Assembly: GCA_905221615.1 (NCBI GenBank)
Contig: CAJNDT010002035.1
Location: 801,501-865,500 of the forward strand
DNA length: 64,000 bases
Origin: Symbiodinium sp. CCMP2592
Lineage: Eukaryota; Sar; Dinophyceae; Suessiales; Symbiodiniaceae
Reading direction: 5' to 3'
Position 1 is the stretch's first letter. Each line of letters starts with the position of its first letter. The notes beneath the pieces were generated by a model. That model worked only from the letters and a program-made list of their open reading frames with translations, did no database searches and had not been told where the DNA came from. Position numbers and translations under genes: made by a program. Of this stretch, positions 1 to 8,634 are shown one piece after another.

Positions 1-335
1 GGCGTCATCTGTCTATCTATGTATCTATTAATGTGCGTATCTACATACCTGTGTATCTATATACCTTTATAACCATATTTCCATATATCCATATATCCAT
101 ATATCTGTATATCTATATACCTGTAGATCTTTATATCTATATATCTATAAAACTATATATCTACATATCTATATATCTGTATATCTATGCATCTATATAT
201 CTCTATTTCTATATTCCTATATATCTGTATGTACCTGTATATGCCTGTGTATACCTGTATATACGTATATATACCTTTAGGTGTATACATATACATATGT
301 ACATATCTGTATCAGTATACTGCTCATTACAGCTT
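1..335. repeat. AT-rich TATC/TATA microsatellite
   Basis: A low-complexity tract built from variants of ATCTATAT, CTGTATAT and CCATATAT. The Tyr/Ile-rich open frames across it follow directly from the repeat and are not taken as genes. From 335 to 700 the sequence turns into AAACCCT/TTTAGGG-like monomers with no coding signal I can see. Confidence 0.85.
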
Positions 336-709
336 CTGGTTTTATGATATATTGTCCGGACTTCAGTGCTGAGTGTGCTATTGGGTGTAATTCGGTGCTG
401 GGGTGTAGACGATTAAGCCCTTTATCCTGAAGCCAACAAACCTTAAACCCTAAACCCCTCAACCTTCAACCCGAGCCCTTAAACCCACAAAATCGCAAGT
501 CAAAGGCCACATGAAGAGGTTTCCCCCAAACGGAAATCCTTTTGACTGCCCAGCGACAAGGCCCTTCCTCTCACAACTTTTAAGGTTGAGGTTTGGGGTT
601 TTAGGGGATCCTTTAAAGGGTATCCTTTAAGGGTTCTTTGGGGCTTGTGAGGGGTTTAGGGTATAGGGTTTAGGCTTTAGGGAAGTGATACGAACTGTGC
701 TCTTGCCAG

Positions 710-770
710 GAGATGCGCGATGACTACAAGCTTTTCCAGGATGACGGTTGCTTCAAAGACATCCATCAAG
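710..770 (+). CDS. Calpain-like protease, exon before the Cys motif
   Basis: This 61-nt exon encodes EMRDDYKLFQDDGCFKDIHQ plus one base. It is preceded by a pyrimidine-rich acceptor (tgctcttgccag|G) and followed by CATCAAG|GTGCGG. The final G joins to GC at 1295 to make Gly, so the protein reads ...DIHQ|GSTGDCYLL, the order expected just before the catalytic Cys of calpains (family C2). The text resembles the 'F.D..F' segment at the start of the protease core. No start codon is assigned; earlier exons probably lie to the left. The reading frame also continues past 770 into a sequence that looks intronic. Confidence 0.72.
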
Positions 771-1294
771 GTGCGGGCGTTTGGAAAGGTTTCATTCTGG
801 CGCCGTTCGCGATTCTCGAACTTTCTGTCTCTATGACACCCTGCAAGGAGCCTTTGTAGTTCCTTTGAAGGAGCCCGAAACCCTGATACGACCCTTAACC
901 GACCTCTTAAACACGCCCTTTTGGTACTTCTTTGGGTCTTCTGCTTTCGTGGGCAGGTTGCCTCTCTGGTTTAGTGTTCAGTGTTTAGGGTTCTTACCTT
1001 GTACCCTAGACTGAATAGAATTTTACCCTGAGCCCTAGACTGAATAGAATAGAGTTTATTTTCGAGTTGTTTCAAGTACGCGCCACGAGGCATTTTAATT
1101 TTGCGATCCCAAACCCAAAAAGCCCTAAGTAGCTGAAACCCTAGTCTCAACACACCTTTGAAAACAACCCTAAACCCCCAAACCCTAGACCCAAAGCCCC
1201 TAAACTTCCAAGCCCCTCAACTTACCCTAAACCCTAAACCATATAAACTTCTAAGCCTCTCTATGCCCTAAATCCCTTTGCGCATCCTGTAGAG

Positions 1295-1368
1295 GCAGCA
1301 CCGGGGACTGCTACCTGCTTGGGGGCTTGGCCAGCATGGCTGCGAATCGGAGCGCGTTCTTCCGTCAG
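1295..1368 (+). CDS. Calpain-like protease, catalytic Cys exon
   Basis: The exon encodes GSTGDCYLLGGLASMA and then ANRSAFFRQ. This matches the calpain active-site signature QGxxGDCxxLxxLAxxA, with the nucleophile Cys at codon 1309-1311. It removes the ambiguity of family: this is subdomain PC1 of a papain-fold calpain-type cysteine protease. The acceptor is tgtagag|GC. The preferred donor is CGTCAG|GCCGCC (a GC donor, exon ending in AG as elsewhere in the gene); a GT donor at 1375 (GCC|GTGGGT) would add two Ala residues and is also in phase. The 2.36-kb intron that follows contains a reverse-oriented copia relic. Confidence 0.88.
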
Positions 1369-1374
1369 GCCGCC

Positions 1375-1520
1375 GTGGGTTTCCGGAATCCTGGAGGGTT
1401 TATGTTCTTAATTGGGGTCTTAGGGATTTAGGTGTAGTAGTAGTTTAGGATTTAGGAGTAGCAGGAGTTTCGGATTAGGGTCTAGTGGTATTAGGGTAAC
1501 AAACCAAAAGGTCACCGACG
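1375..1520. repeat. Degenerate TTTAGG/TAGTAG intronic repeats
   Basis: Start of intron 2 of the calpain-like gene. It consists of drifted TTTAGGGTTTAGG monomers and TAG triplets. No coding signal was seen on either strand before the retroelement relic begins near 1675. Confidence 0.6.
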
Positions 1521-1674
1521 CAAAACCGCAACTCCTAGACCCCCGTCCCGCCGGCCTCCACAGAGGGGGCTTCGCTCGCACTTGTGCGCGGACCATTAGC
1601 CTGCGGATCAGTCGCCGCTCTTCTCGCCTGCAGGCGAGCTTGACTTGACACTGGCTCCAAAGCCTTGTCAAAAG

Positions 1675-2115
1675 TTAAAGATTGAGGCAGCCGTCTCTTT
1701 GAGGCATACCATAGATGGCGCTCCACCATTGATCAGCATTACGGGGCTTCGTCAATATGTCAGCAAGCTGAAAGGAAGTGGGTTCCCGGTACAGCGGAGC
1801 ACGATCCGACACTTTCTCTGCATCAAATCCTTGACGGAGAGCTGACAAATCTATCGCCAGTCTCTTGTCCGATGGGATTCTTGGGATTCCCTCCTTGTGC
1901 AAATGATCATAAAGACTTTTAAGTACAGTCTATGATGCATCTCAGCGGTTCGCCCGAAAGCGCCCCGACTCTCCGGAGCTTTCCTCGCAAAATGGTCAGT
2001 GCATAAAATCTGATGAACAGTCCATTCTCAACAGCCTCCACGCACACTGTAGTCTCTGCACCGAATGTTGACCTGCAAGCCCGTTGACTTGCAGTTGGTT
2101 TCCAGTCCAGGATAC
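1675..2115 (-). pseudogene. copia RNase H C-terminal fragment
   Basis: Minus-strand text includes SQRACRSTFGAETTVCVEAV, matching the RNase H 'Q..v..ST..AE..a..ea' block. After a frame change come KSLYDHLHKEG, DKRLAIDLSALRQ and PTSFQLADILTKP, the last being the usual copia end motif (pT..QLADiLTKp). The frame is broken near 1920: between GAC TGT and AAAAGTCTT there is an extra ACTT compared with the expected 'DCKSLYD' text, giving a stop. The frame ends at a TAG just below 1675. Confidence 0.82.
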
Positions 2116-2210
2116 TACCTATAGTCTCCATTGTAGTTTCTTTTTTTTTTTAACCAGTTAAGAGAGTATTTGGTTAACCAAAGCAGGAACTACAATGGAG
2201 ACTATAGGTA
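2116..2210. mobile_element. MITE family C copy (TACCTATAGTCTCCATTG ends)
   Basis: A 95-bp palindromic element. Its left end, TACCTATAGTCTCCATTGTA, is repeated inverted at the right end, and both arms converge on a T-rich centre around TTAACCA. Three other copies (20951, 22181, 36229) define the family. It sits where the copia RT core is missing. Confidence 0.85.
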
Positions 2211-2750
2211 CATGTGCCGCCACCCTTGTAGTAGAAGGCCGAACACTCCTTTGGCAATCTGTGGCAGCTGCTCAGGGTGCAAATCTTTAAGGCCGGTGCG
2301 AGGCTCAACCAAAAATAACTCGCGTTCAAGTCTGTCTCCGTTTAAACATGCTGCGGTAATATCTCCGGCAGCTGCTTGCCAGTGCTGCCAAGCCCTACTT
2401 GCAACAGCATCATCACCGTGAGCCGGTTGATCGTTGGAGCATCCGTCTGCAACGACTCGATATCTGGATCCCTATGTGCACCAATTACGAGTTTGGCCTT
2501 ATGTCGCCATGGGAGGTTCTTGTCAATCCGTCTTCTGGCGAACCTCGAACTCAAGATACGACTAGGGTGAACCCTTTGTCTGACAGCGCGACTTTCTTCA
2601 AGCAACAGCGGTTCAAGTGCCTGGTAATCAACGTGCTCTTGGTACTGTTTATCCTCGGCTGCTTTGAATGCTGCGTGCTCGCTTTCGGGAATGCCAAGCC
2701 ACGGGAGTTCCTCCTCAAACTGTTTCTCAAGCGACCTTTCAGTTTAGCAG
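2211..2750 (-). pseudogene. copia reverse transcriptase N-terminal fragment
   Basis: Going leftwards on the minus strand, one frame reads EEELPWLGIPESEHAAFKAA, then RILSSRFARRRIDKN, KAKLVIGAHRDPDIESL and TDAPTINRL. This is the opening of a copia RT (the 'KARLV..G..DPDL..L.TDAPT' block). Near 2390 the coding frame shifts, continuing as AAAGDITAACLNGDRLEREL and EPRTGLKDLHPEQL, then KGVFGL. These correspond to 'aDvt.AFL.G', 'P..GLp.lhp.qL' and 'KgvYGL'. The gene stops at the palindromic element, so the RT catalytic loop is absent. Confidence 0.82.
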
Positions 2751-2789
2751 CGCTTCGGCATGTTCACTGACTGGACGTGTTCTGGTCCT

Positions 2790-3018
2790 TTATGTCGGCG
2801 CCGGTAGGCACCGATGGAGCTGGAAGGTCATGTCTGGCGGCGGCAAGTCCTGAGGCATCGATTTCACTGCGCCATCATCAGTCACGAACTCATCAGGATC
2901 ATCATCACTAGTATTGAGCAGTTTCTCTTCAGCATCAAGGTCAAACTGGAAGTCCATGTCCGCTTCATGTGGAGGATCTCGTTGCAGGGGATCTTCCTCA
3001 GCACCTTCATCATCTGCA
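2790..3018 (-). pseudogene. copia Pol acidic linker
   Basis: An open minus-strand stretch with acidic, low-complexity text (YADDEGAEEDP, DFQFDLDAEEKLL, SDDDPDEFVTDDG), ending at a TAA near 2790. Copia polyproteins often have such a variable acidic region between integrase and RT. The assignment rests mainly on position directly upstream of the RT fragment. A second break (stop and frame change) separates it from the RT start near 2750. Confidence 0.6.
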
Positions 3019-3020
3019 TA

Positions 3021-3178
3021 TAGGGGTTTCCGAAAAGTAGGGGTACCTTATTTTGGGGTCCTTATAATAAGGATCCTACTGGTACTATATTAGGGTCCCC
3101 CATTTTCGGAAACTCGAACCCTTATGGTACCCTGCAAAGGAACCCTAAGGGTCCCCCTATTTTTCGGAAACTCCCATA
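3021..3178. mobile_element. MITE family B, copy with extra end
   Basis: Starts GGGGTTTCCGAAAAGTAGGG and reaches the inverted end TTTTCGGAAACTC at 3115. A second right-hand end (TTTTTCGGAAACTCCCATA) follows at 3155-3178, suggesting duplication or a nested copy. The centre carries the family hallmark CTTATAATAAGGATCCTACT. Confidence 0.8.
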
Positions 3179-3329
3179 TACATCATCTGGACAGCATGAA
3201 AATTCGTGGGCAAGGCTCGGGGACCAAACTTTGGTGGGCCTTGCCGGTCCAAAAAAAGTTCCTGGGCAAAAGCAAAAAAACTCTGAAGGCGGGTTGTGCC
3301 CACGAATTTGGGGGCTTTAAGCACGAAAA

Positions 3330-3540
3330 TTCGTCCGCAAGGTCTCTCTGTTTAGTGTTCCGTTTAGGGTCCGTTCAGGGTTTCGTTTCGGGTTCCTTCT
3401 AGTGTTTCGCTGAGGGTTTCTCTTCGGGTTTCGTTTAGGGTTTCGCTTAGCGTTTCTCAGAATTCCGTTTAACTTTTCGTTTAGGGCTTCGTCTAGGGTT
3501 CCTTTTAGGGTTTCGTGTAGGGTTTGCTTTAGGGTTGTAG
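3330..3540. repeat. GGGTTTCGTTTA tandem variants
   Basis: Short tandem units of the form TTTAGGGTTTCG/TTCCGTTTAGGG. The Arg/Asn/Pro-rich frame on the minus strand (NPKRNPKRNP) is a product of this repeat. Followed to 3700 by AAACCCT monomers. Confidence 0.7.
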
Positions 3541-3725
3541 GCAATGGGGCTGTGGGAACTTCATAAACTTTGTATGTTCTGGATGTTATGGGATTCCTTG
3601 GGCGGGTGGGTTTTGTTTTAAATCCGAAACCGACATCCGGAGCTGCTGAGCCCTGAACCCCTAAACCCCTTAAGCCCTAAACCCCGAAACCCTAAACCCT
3701 AGTTCAACGATTCCGACTGAGCGAG

Positions 3726-3779
3726 GTCTTCGTTGCCTACGACAGTGAAGTCGGAGTCTTCGGCTTGCTCTTCTGCAAG
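3726..3779 (+). CDS. Calpain-like protease, PC1 exon (VFVAYDSEVG)
   Basis: Encodes VFVAYDSEVGVFGLLFCK. This fits the calpain segment after the Cys helix, where a '.lF......G.Y.v.lf..g.W' strand pair leads to the VDD motif. The acceptor is GCGAG|GTC and the donor AAG|GACACC (a GA donor). Joining at 3779 to 4459 gives LLFCK|ESHFTYVIVDDYL in phase 0, a good calpain consensus. The frame is open upstream to about 3703 (QRFRLSE), so an earlier acceptor (ccctag|TTC) is possible. Confidence 0.82.
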
Positions 3780-4030
3780 GACACCTGGCGTCTTTAGGGT
3801 TTTAGGGTTTTGGGGGTTTAGGGTTTCGGGGTTTTAGGGTTGCTTTAAGGTATCCATTAGGGTTCCTTTAAGGGGTATAACGGTAGGTTTAAGGTTTAGG
3901 GTTAAGGGGTTTGGTGTTTAGGAGGGGTTTTTAGGGGTTTAGGGTTTAGGATTTAGGATATTTAGTATTTAGGGGGGTAGGGTAGTTTCAAAGGCTCCTA
4001 TATGTATATATGCCTACTAGAATGTAGGGT
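3780..4030. repeat. Dense TTTAGGG-like monomers in intron
   Basis: Repeats of GGTTTAGGG, GGGGTTTAGGG and GGTTTAGGATTTAGG, with no exact long array. Typical of the intron filling throughout the window. Confidence 0.75.
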
Positions 4031-4037
4031 CTCTATA

Positions 4038-4141
4038 TGGGAGTTTCCGAAAATTAGGGTACCTTATTTTGAGGTCCTTATAATAAGGATCCTACTATTT
4101 AGGGTACTATATTAGGGTCCCCCATTTTCGGAAACTCCCAT
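4038..4141. mobile_element. MITE family B copy
   Basis: GGGAGTTTCCGAAAATTAGGG at the left and CCCCCATTTTCGGAAACTCCC at the right form long inverted repeats around CTTATAATAAGGATCC. Confidence 0.88.
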
Positions 4142-4245
4142 ATTAGGAGTGACCATTAAGATTTAGGGAAGTATCTCCCCCTTACAGTACATAGGACTCC
4201 CAAAAGGGCAGCTGGATGCAATCGTCCGTGGATGCAGTACCATAT

Positions 4246-4336
4246 AGGGGCCTTAACAATTATGATAGGTTTTCGGGGCCCATCATATTTTAATCATAAT
4301 AAGGAACGCACGAAATTACATGTTTATTAAGGCCTT
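4246..4336. mobile_element. MITE family A copy (AGGGGCCTTAA ends)
   Basis: Left end AGGGGCCTTAACAATTA. The centre has GGGGCCCATCATATTTTAAT and ATAATAAGGAAC; the right end is TTTATTAAGGCCT. The right arm is eroded. Confidence 0.75.
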
Positions 4337-4458
4337 GTATTAGGTCTGTGTGCATTGGCTCTCATGACTTTGGCGTTCATGGTGTGGCCCAGGAGGAAAA
4401 TACATGCAGGCGAGCTGCGCTCGTCCCCTCAGGCTAAGGTCACATGCCCTCAGCTTAG

Positions 4459-4517
4459 GAGTCGCACTTCACGTACGTCATTGTGGACGACTATTTGGCT
4501 ACACGGGGTGACGGCAG
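4459..4517 (+). CDS. Calpain-like protease, VDD exon
   Basis: A 59-nt exon encoding ESHFTYVIVDDYLATRGDG plus two bases. The YVIVDDYL block is the calpain 'W..V.VDD.lP' strand that follows the Cys domain. Acceptor gcttag|GAG; donor GGCAG|GACGCC (GA). The two overhanging bases AG join to G at 5186 to give Arg, continuing FGRGVDSSELW in frame. The surrounding ORF with an ATG at 4355 is in a different frame and is not used. Confidence 0.85.
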
Positions 4518-4594
4518 GACGCCGCGGACACTCAGCCGAACGAATAGATGCAGACCTTATTCAAGCACGCAATACTTGACAAAGGGAATTACCG

Positions 4595-4695
4595 TAGGAA
4601 CTTGATTAAGAAACCCCGGTCCTTGATCCCAAAATATCAGGATCCACAAGAGGAGCCCCAATAAAGACCCAACCCGAAACCGACAGGTTTTGGAG
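4595..4695. mobile_element. MITE family K copy (AGGAACTTGATTAAGAAACCC end)
   Basis: Left end AGGAACTTGATTAAGAAACC, inner TATCAGGATCC and GGAGCCCCAATAAAGACCC. The right end is degraded. Related copies at 7899, 39639, 46165 and 47522. Confidence 0.65.
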
Positions 4696-5185
4696 GTTCT
4701 TACAGTCTCTCTAGAAGCAACAAGGATCTACGGATCCTTTCTTTGGGATCTATCGTCCTATTCTTTCTATTTTCCGAAACTCCCGTATGAGCTAAGTCTA
4801 AACTCCTTAAAGGGGGTACATAGGGGATCGTATAGGGGAGTATCGCAGGGTTTAGTAATAAGGGGGACCATAAGAGTTTAGATTGTAGCTCATACGGACA
4901 TCTGTTGAGTTACGGAAGGTTTCTGTCGTAGTGGGAGCTTCAGTTTTCGTAGATGGGGCTTCACACTCAGAATAGGGGTATATTACCTGCCCCTCTTTTG
5001 ACTGAACGTGGGTTTGGTGCGAAGGGATCTAGCTTGAGGGCTCCAGGATTCACGACGCTCGAGCTTTTGTTCGGGGTTTATGAGGCTTGAGATCTTGGCC
5101 TCCGAATACGTCAATCTCTACACGCTGAAACCCCAAGCTCCGAACCCCCACCCCGCTAAACTCTTCAACCCGCCAAACAGCCCAG

Positions 5186-5237
5186 GTTCGGACGAGGCGT
5201 GGATAGTTCCGAGCTTTGGGTACCCATTCTGGAGAAG
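5186..5237 (+). CDS. Calpain-like protease, ELWVPILEK exon
   Basis: Encodes FGRGVDSSELWVPILEK. The 'ELW..LLEKAyAK' motif is a calpain hallmark between the VDD strand and the YEALxGG loop. Acceptor cagcccag|G; donor GAGAAG|GCGTTC (GC). An alternative donor at 5247 (CCCAG|GCAAGA, GC) would add AFP. The frame is open to 5280. The next expected residues (AKxHGSY) were not found, so a very short exon between here and 8635 is probably missing from this model. Confidence 0.85.
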
Positions 5238-5499
5238 GCGTTCCCAGGCAAGAACAAAACTGTTTGGGTTGAAGGTTTAGGGCTACCTGAGCCCTAAAGA
5301 AGCCACCTGTGTGGGGCTGCCTACTACGTATGATTCCTTATCTAAATCCTTAAAATCGGTGTTCTATGCTAATGTCCTTACAAGTCCTCCAAATGTCTGC
5401 CTGTTTTGGGTCTTAGGACTTTAGGATTATTATAGGGGCCGCCAGGTCTTGGATTGGAGATCTCGGCATCCTAGGGCTTACGGCTTATGAGGTGGGGTT

Positions 5500-5663
5500 T
5501 GAAGGGCACTCCTAGTCTTCTTCTCCGACTCATCCTCCGCCTCCTCCAACTCCTTGAACACCTTCAACTCCGTCGACTCGTCCTCCTCCTGCTGCTACTG
5601 CTGCTGCTGCTCCTGCCACCGCTAGCACTAGCACTACCGCGACCGCGACCGCCGCCACTACTC
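5500..5663 (+). repeat. NCN-type trinucleotide tract (Thr/Ala/Pro/Ser frame)
   Basis: In one + frame nearly every codon has C in the second position (CCT, CCG, ACT, GCT, TCA, ACC, GCG), giving TPSTPSTRPPPAATAAAAPA then TASTSTTATATAATT, with one in-frame TGA. It lies in the intron between exons at 5186 and 8635, so I treat it as decayed (ACT/GCT)n simple repeat rather than an exon. The same composition resumes at 5773 after the palindromic element. Confidence 0.65.
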
Positions 5664-5772
5664 TGGGTTCTTGTTAAGGAACTTAATTTAAGTTACCAGA
5701 ATAGGGATCTATCGTAAATAATAGGGTTTCCTTATTATGGTAACTTAAGTTAAGTTCCTTAACAAGAACCCA
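5664..5772. mobile_element. MITE family J, near-perfect copy
   Basis: A 109-bp palindrome. The arm TGGGTTCTTGTTAAGGAACT continues TTAATTTAAGTTACC and is mirrored at the right with about one mismatch over 34 bp. The centre contains AGGGATCTATCGTAAATAAT. It interrupts the NCN triplet tract; ACTACT occurs next to both ends, but a clean target duplication cannot be claimed because the host is itself repetitive. The high arm identity suggests a young copy. Confidence 0.9.
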
Positions 5773-5824
5773 CTACTAGTAGCACTACTTCTAGGAGCGC
5801 CACGGCCCCGGCCCGGCTGCTGCT

Positions 5825-6195
5825 CTTTAGTTGCTCCTTCTGATCATTCTCATCACCATCCATGGCGATGATATCACGGTCACGATCAATGGCCATGGCC
5901 ACGGTCATGATCATGGCCATCAGCATCATCAGCAGCATCAACATCCTCTTTATAATTCTGCACACTCTCTGACATGCTTGTCAGTCTCTATATCTTCATC
6001 CTCGTATCCACCCTCATCATCATCCACCTCTTCGTCCTTCTCCAAGAAAGCAATCGGAATTTTGACGATGTTTATGTATTCATCACATGTCCTCTCAACC
6101 GCAAGAGATATGTGAGTTGTCATGGCTCCAGTATTTGATCTAGAGAAAGCAGGTGCGCATGTGGTTAAGGACAGGCCGTTCTGTAGCTTTTGCAT
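5825..6195. other. GAT/CAT-rich intron segment, minus-strand acidic frame
   Basis: On the minus strand a frame from 6195 to 5950 reads ISLAVERTCDEYINIVKIPI followed by the acidic run KDEEVDDDEGGYEDEDIE. The adjacent part (5860-5945) is an imperfect CAT/GAT repeat. It could be a minus-strand exon of another gene, but no splice partner was found and the tail is repeat-like. Left uncalled. Confidence 0.35.
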
Positions 6196-6379
6196 CCTTT
6201 GCTACCGAGAATTAGTTCTCCAATACTCAACCGTTGAACGTTTTGAGTTGTTATAGTTTAGTATTGTAGTACTCTGAACAGTTTGACCTTTAATTTCTGT
6301 AGCGCATTGGGGAAGTAAGAAGAACCGAAGAGAGTACTGTCTCCTGAACAAACCGAAGGTCAGCTAGGAAAACCTCAGG

Positions 6380-6490
6380 TTTAGGGTTTAGGATTACGGT
6401 TTAGGGGTTAGGATTAGGGTTTAGGGTTTAGGAATCTAGGGTCTAGAGTTTAGGATTACAGTTTAGGGTTCAGGGTTTGGGGGAGCATCA
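6380..6490. repeat. TTTAGGG-like monomer cluster
   Basis: Around ten imperfect copies of GGGTTTAGGATTA or GGGTTTAGG in direct array. Confidence 0.75.
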
Positions 6491-6499
6491 ACACAAGCT

Positions 6500-7340
6500 T
6501 TCCCACCCGTAGACCAGGTCCTTACAGACTAAGCCCCACCTGTTTGCAAGTTCACCTCTGCGCAGACGAGGTTCTTTAAACACTACACTTGCATCGCTCC
6601 TTGGCCAAGAAATGTTTTGGGATTTGCGGTTTTTGGCAGAGTTGGCTTTAACCAGCAGTGCGAACAATCAGTAGTAGCGGCTGTCATACTAGCTACAAGT
6701 AGCTCAAATTTAGATTGTTCACTGGTCGGCTTGTTTTGGAGTCTTTAAGCCAGGTTTAAACTGTTGAGCCAGCTTTTGAGTGGTGTGCCGCGCCTCCAAG
6801 CCGACACTTCTTTGGGTTTTCAGGGTTAGGGGTGTACCATAGAGGCGGAAATAATTGGAAATACGATTCCATTATCGTACCGGAAAAATGAAACTGGTCT
6901 ATGACCGCAAAGCCCTATTCCAATTGCGGAGGTCCAGACCGTATTAAAGGAACCCGAATGTGAGAACCTGTTTTTGAACCACCGCCTCAAACCCGAAAAG
7001 GCCCTGATCCCTACACCCCGAACCCCAAGCCCTAAACAAATCCCTCAACCCATAACTCTGAACCCTTAACCCTAAACCCGACAAGCGCTGAAACCTAACA
7101 CCCTTAGACCCTATCCTAAACCCTAAAATCGAAACCCTGTATACCTGGGTTCCGCAGCAGTGCCCTTTTGCACTTTTCTTTGCAAATTCCTCTACTAAAA
7201 CCGAACAACATGAAAACGATACCCATATCATTCATGGACTACTGGGGAGCCAAGATACCCTGAAACCCACCAAACCTCAGGATTTTGTAATCCTACGGAG
7301 TTAACCTTGAGGGTGTAAGGGTTTAGGCCTTAATGTAACC
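6500..7340. other. Intron stretch without recognisable feature
   Basis: Mixed unique sequence and AAACCCT-like monomers (7000-7140). I looked here for the missing short calpain exon (AKxHGSY) and found no convincing match. Confidence 0.5.
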
Positions 7341-7344
7341 TAAA

Positions 7345-7410
7345 CAGTAGGATCCTTCATATCAGGACTCCAACAAGAAGGTACCCCGAATTTTCAGAAA
7401 CTCCTATATA
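7345..7410. mobile_element. MITE family B, partial right half
   Basis: GTAGGATCCTTCATATCAGG leads to AATTTTCAGAAACTCCTATA, the family B right arm. The left arm is absent. Confidence 0.6.
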
Positions 7411-7439
7411 CGCCCTAAGCCCTAAACGTCTCTCTTATA

Positions 7440-7812
7440 GATGTTAATGGCCTTAGCGGGTTTGGTTGTGACATTGGTTGCACAGGACCCTGGGCAACCA
7501 ATCAAAATCGCAACCAAAACCGCTAATTTTTGCAGACAAACTGAGGTCTGCAATATGAATGGTTTTGGTTGCGATTTTGGTTGCACAACCAAAACCGCCA
7601 ATTTTGCAGACTTTTCCGGCCTGAGGTCTACAAAATTAGCGGTTTTGGTTGCGGTTCTGGTTGCGCAGCCGTCCTGCGCAACCAGAACCGCTACCTTTGC
7701 AGACCCTTCCTTCCTGAAATCTGCAATCTTAGCGGTATGCCTTTTTGTGCAACCAAAACCGCCAATTTTGTAGACCTTTCTGGCCGAGGTCTGCAAAATT
7801 AGCGGTTTTGGG
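7440..7812. repeat. Inverted-tandem array of CAACCAAAACCGCTAATTTTGCAGAC
   Basis: The unit CAACCAAAACCGCYAATTTT followed by GCAGACC occurs alternately in direct and inverted orientation about eight times, joined by TGGTTGCRATTTTGGTTG or CTGAGGTCTGC. Neighbouring units are reverse complements, so the stretch can fold into a chain of hairpins. Near-symmetrical ORFs on both strands (KTANF / LAVLVA) are produced by this structure and are not genes. Confidence 0.88.
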
Positions 7813-7898
7813 TTTCGTTCAGGGTTTATGGCGATTTAGGGAGGGCGGGGGGTTCTGGTTCAGAGCTGGGGTTGAGCGTCTGGGGTTGTGGGCCTAAT

Positions 7899-7972
7899 GT
7901 AGGAACCTGATTAAGAAACCCTGGGCCTATAACCCCAAAATAGCAGGATTCGCATAAGGAGCCCTAACGAGG
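7899..7972. mobile_element. MITE family K copy, partial
   Basis: AGGAACCTGATTAAGAAACC at the left, AATAGCAGGATTC in the centre and GGAGCCCTAACGAGG near the right. Confidence 0.65.
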
Positions 7973-8109
7973 CTGGGGCGTAAATGCCACTACACACGCA
8001 AACTGCTAATTTGAACACCTACATCAGGGTCTGGGGCCACCTGACTCCTACTATGACCTCGATCTGAAGAGCCAAGCGTTCCATGCAAGAAGGGTTTACT
8101 TGGAGGGTC

Positions 8110-8186
8110 GGGGGACTATGAGACTTATAAGTACCATAACCCCAAATAGGGTCCCTTTTAAGGCACTTATAAGTCTATTTATGAGA
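8110..8186. mobile_element. Short palindromic element
   Basis: GAGACTTATAAGTACC and GGCACTTATAAGTCT face each other across AACCCCAAATAGGGTCCC. Possibly a small MITE; only this copy was noticed. Confidence 0.5.
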
Positions 8187-8199
8187 ATCCTGAAGCAGT

Positions 8200-8303
8200 T
8201 GGGATTTTCCGAAAATAGGGAACCCTGATATAGTACCTCAAATAGTAGGATCCGTATTATAAGGACCTCAAAATAGGGTACCCCTAATTTTCGGAAACTC
8301 CCA
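8200..8303. mobile_element. MITE family B copy
   Basis: GGGATTTTCCGAAAATAGGG to CCCCTAATTTTCGGAAACTC, with GTAGGATCCGTATTATAAGG in the centre. Confidence 0.85.
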
Positions 8304-8403
8304 GTTTGATAAAGCCATCAAGCCAGCCACATACCGCCTCTAAGCCTAAGCATACTTAAACTCTCTTCCCGAAGCACCCTAACCACTAACCCTTTCAACC
8401 CTA

Positions 8404-8491
8404 TTTGGGAGTTTCCGAAAATAGGGGACCCTAATATGGTACCCTAAATAGTAGGATCCTTATTATCAGGACCCCAAAATAAGGGAACCCT
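8404..8491. mobile_element. MITE family B, right end lost
   Basis: GGGAGTTTCCGAAAATAGGG and GTAGGATCCTTATTATCAGG are intact, but the sequence leaves the family at AATAAGGGAACCCT before the right arm. Confidence 0.8.
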
Positions 8492-8634
8492 TTCAAGCCC
8501 TAAGGAGATGTATACCCTTATAGAAACCCTACAGATCCCTTTAAAGGGGGTCCTTAGAGGACCCTTTCGACCCCTGAAGGAGATGTGCCTTTCAACCCCT
8601 AAACCCTAAACGCTAACCCTTTCGACCCCTGAAG
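8490..8634. repeat. Repeats of CCTTTCRACCCCTGAAGGAGATGTGC before exon
   Basis: Three versions of CCTTTCAAGCCCTAAGGAGATGT lie at about 8488, 8564 and 8618; the last one supplies the acceptor GAAG|GAG of the next exon. Part of a coding edge therefore seems to have been duplicated into the intron, or the exon edge derives from a repeat. Confidence 0.6.

Larger units (their letters stand above)
1675..3018 (-). mobile_element. Degraded Ty1/copia-type retrotransposon Pol
   Basis: Read on the minus strand, this segment carries, in order, an acidic linker, the start of reverse transcriptase and the end of RNase H of a copia-type polyprotein. Frames are broken at several points. The RT core, including the catalytic YxDD region, is missing between about 2211 and 2131, where a short palindromic element (2116-2210) now sits. 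No LTRs, gag, protease or integrase core were recognised. It lies inside a calpain intron in the opposite orientation, so it is a non-autonomous relic. The style of the pol text resembles copia elements common in dinoflagellates (recalled knowledge, not searched). Confidence 0.8.

Noticed and set aside
3317..3544. Minus-strand frame rich in NPKRNP
   Set aside because: Translation of a GGGTTTCG-type tandem repeat.
7422..7796. Overlapping sense/antisense ORFs of 110-124 codons
   Set aside because: Symmetry of the inverted-tandem array makes both strands open; the amino-acid text is only the repeat unit read in two directions.
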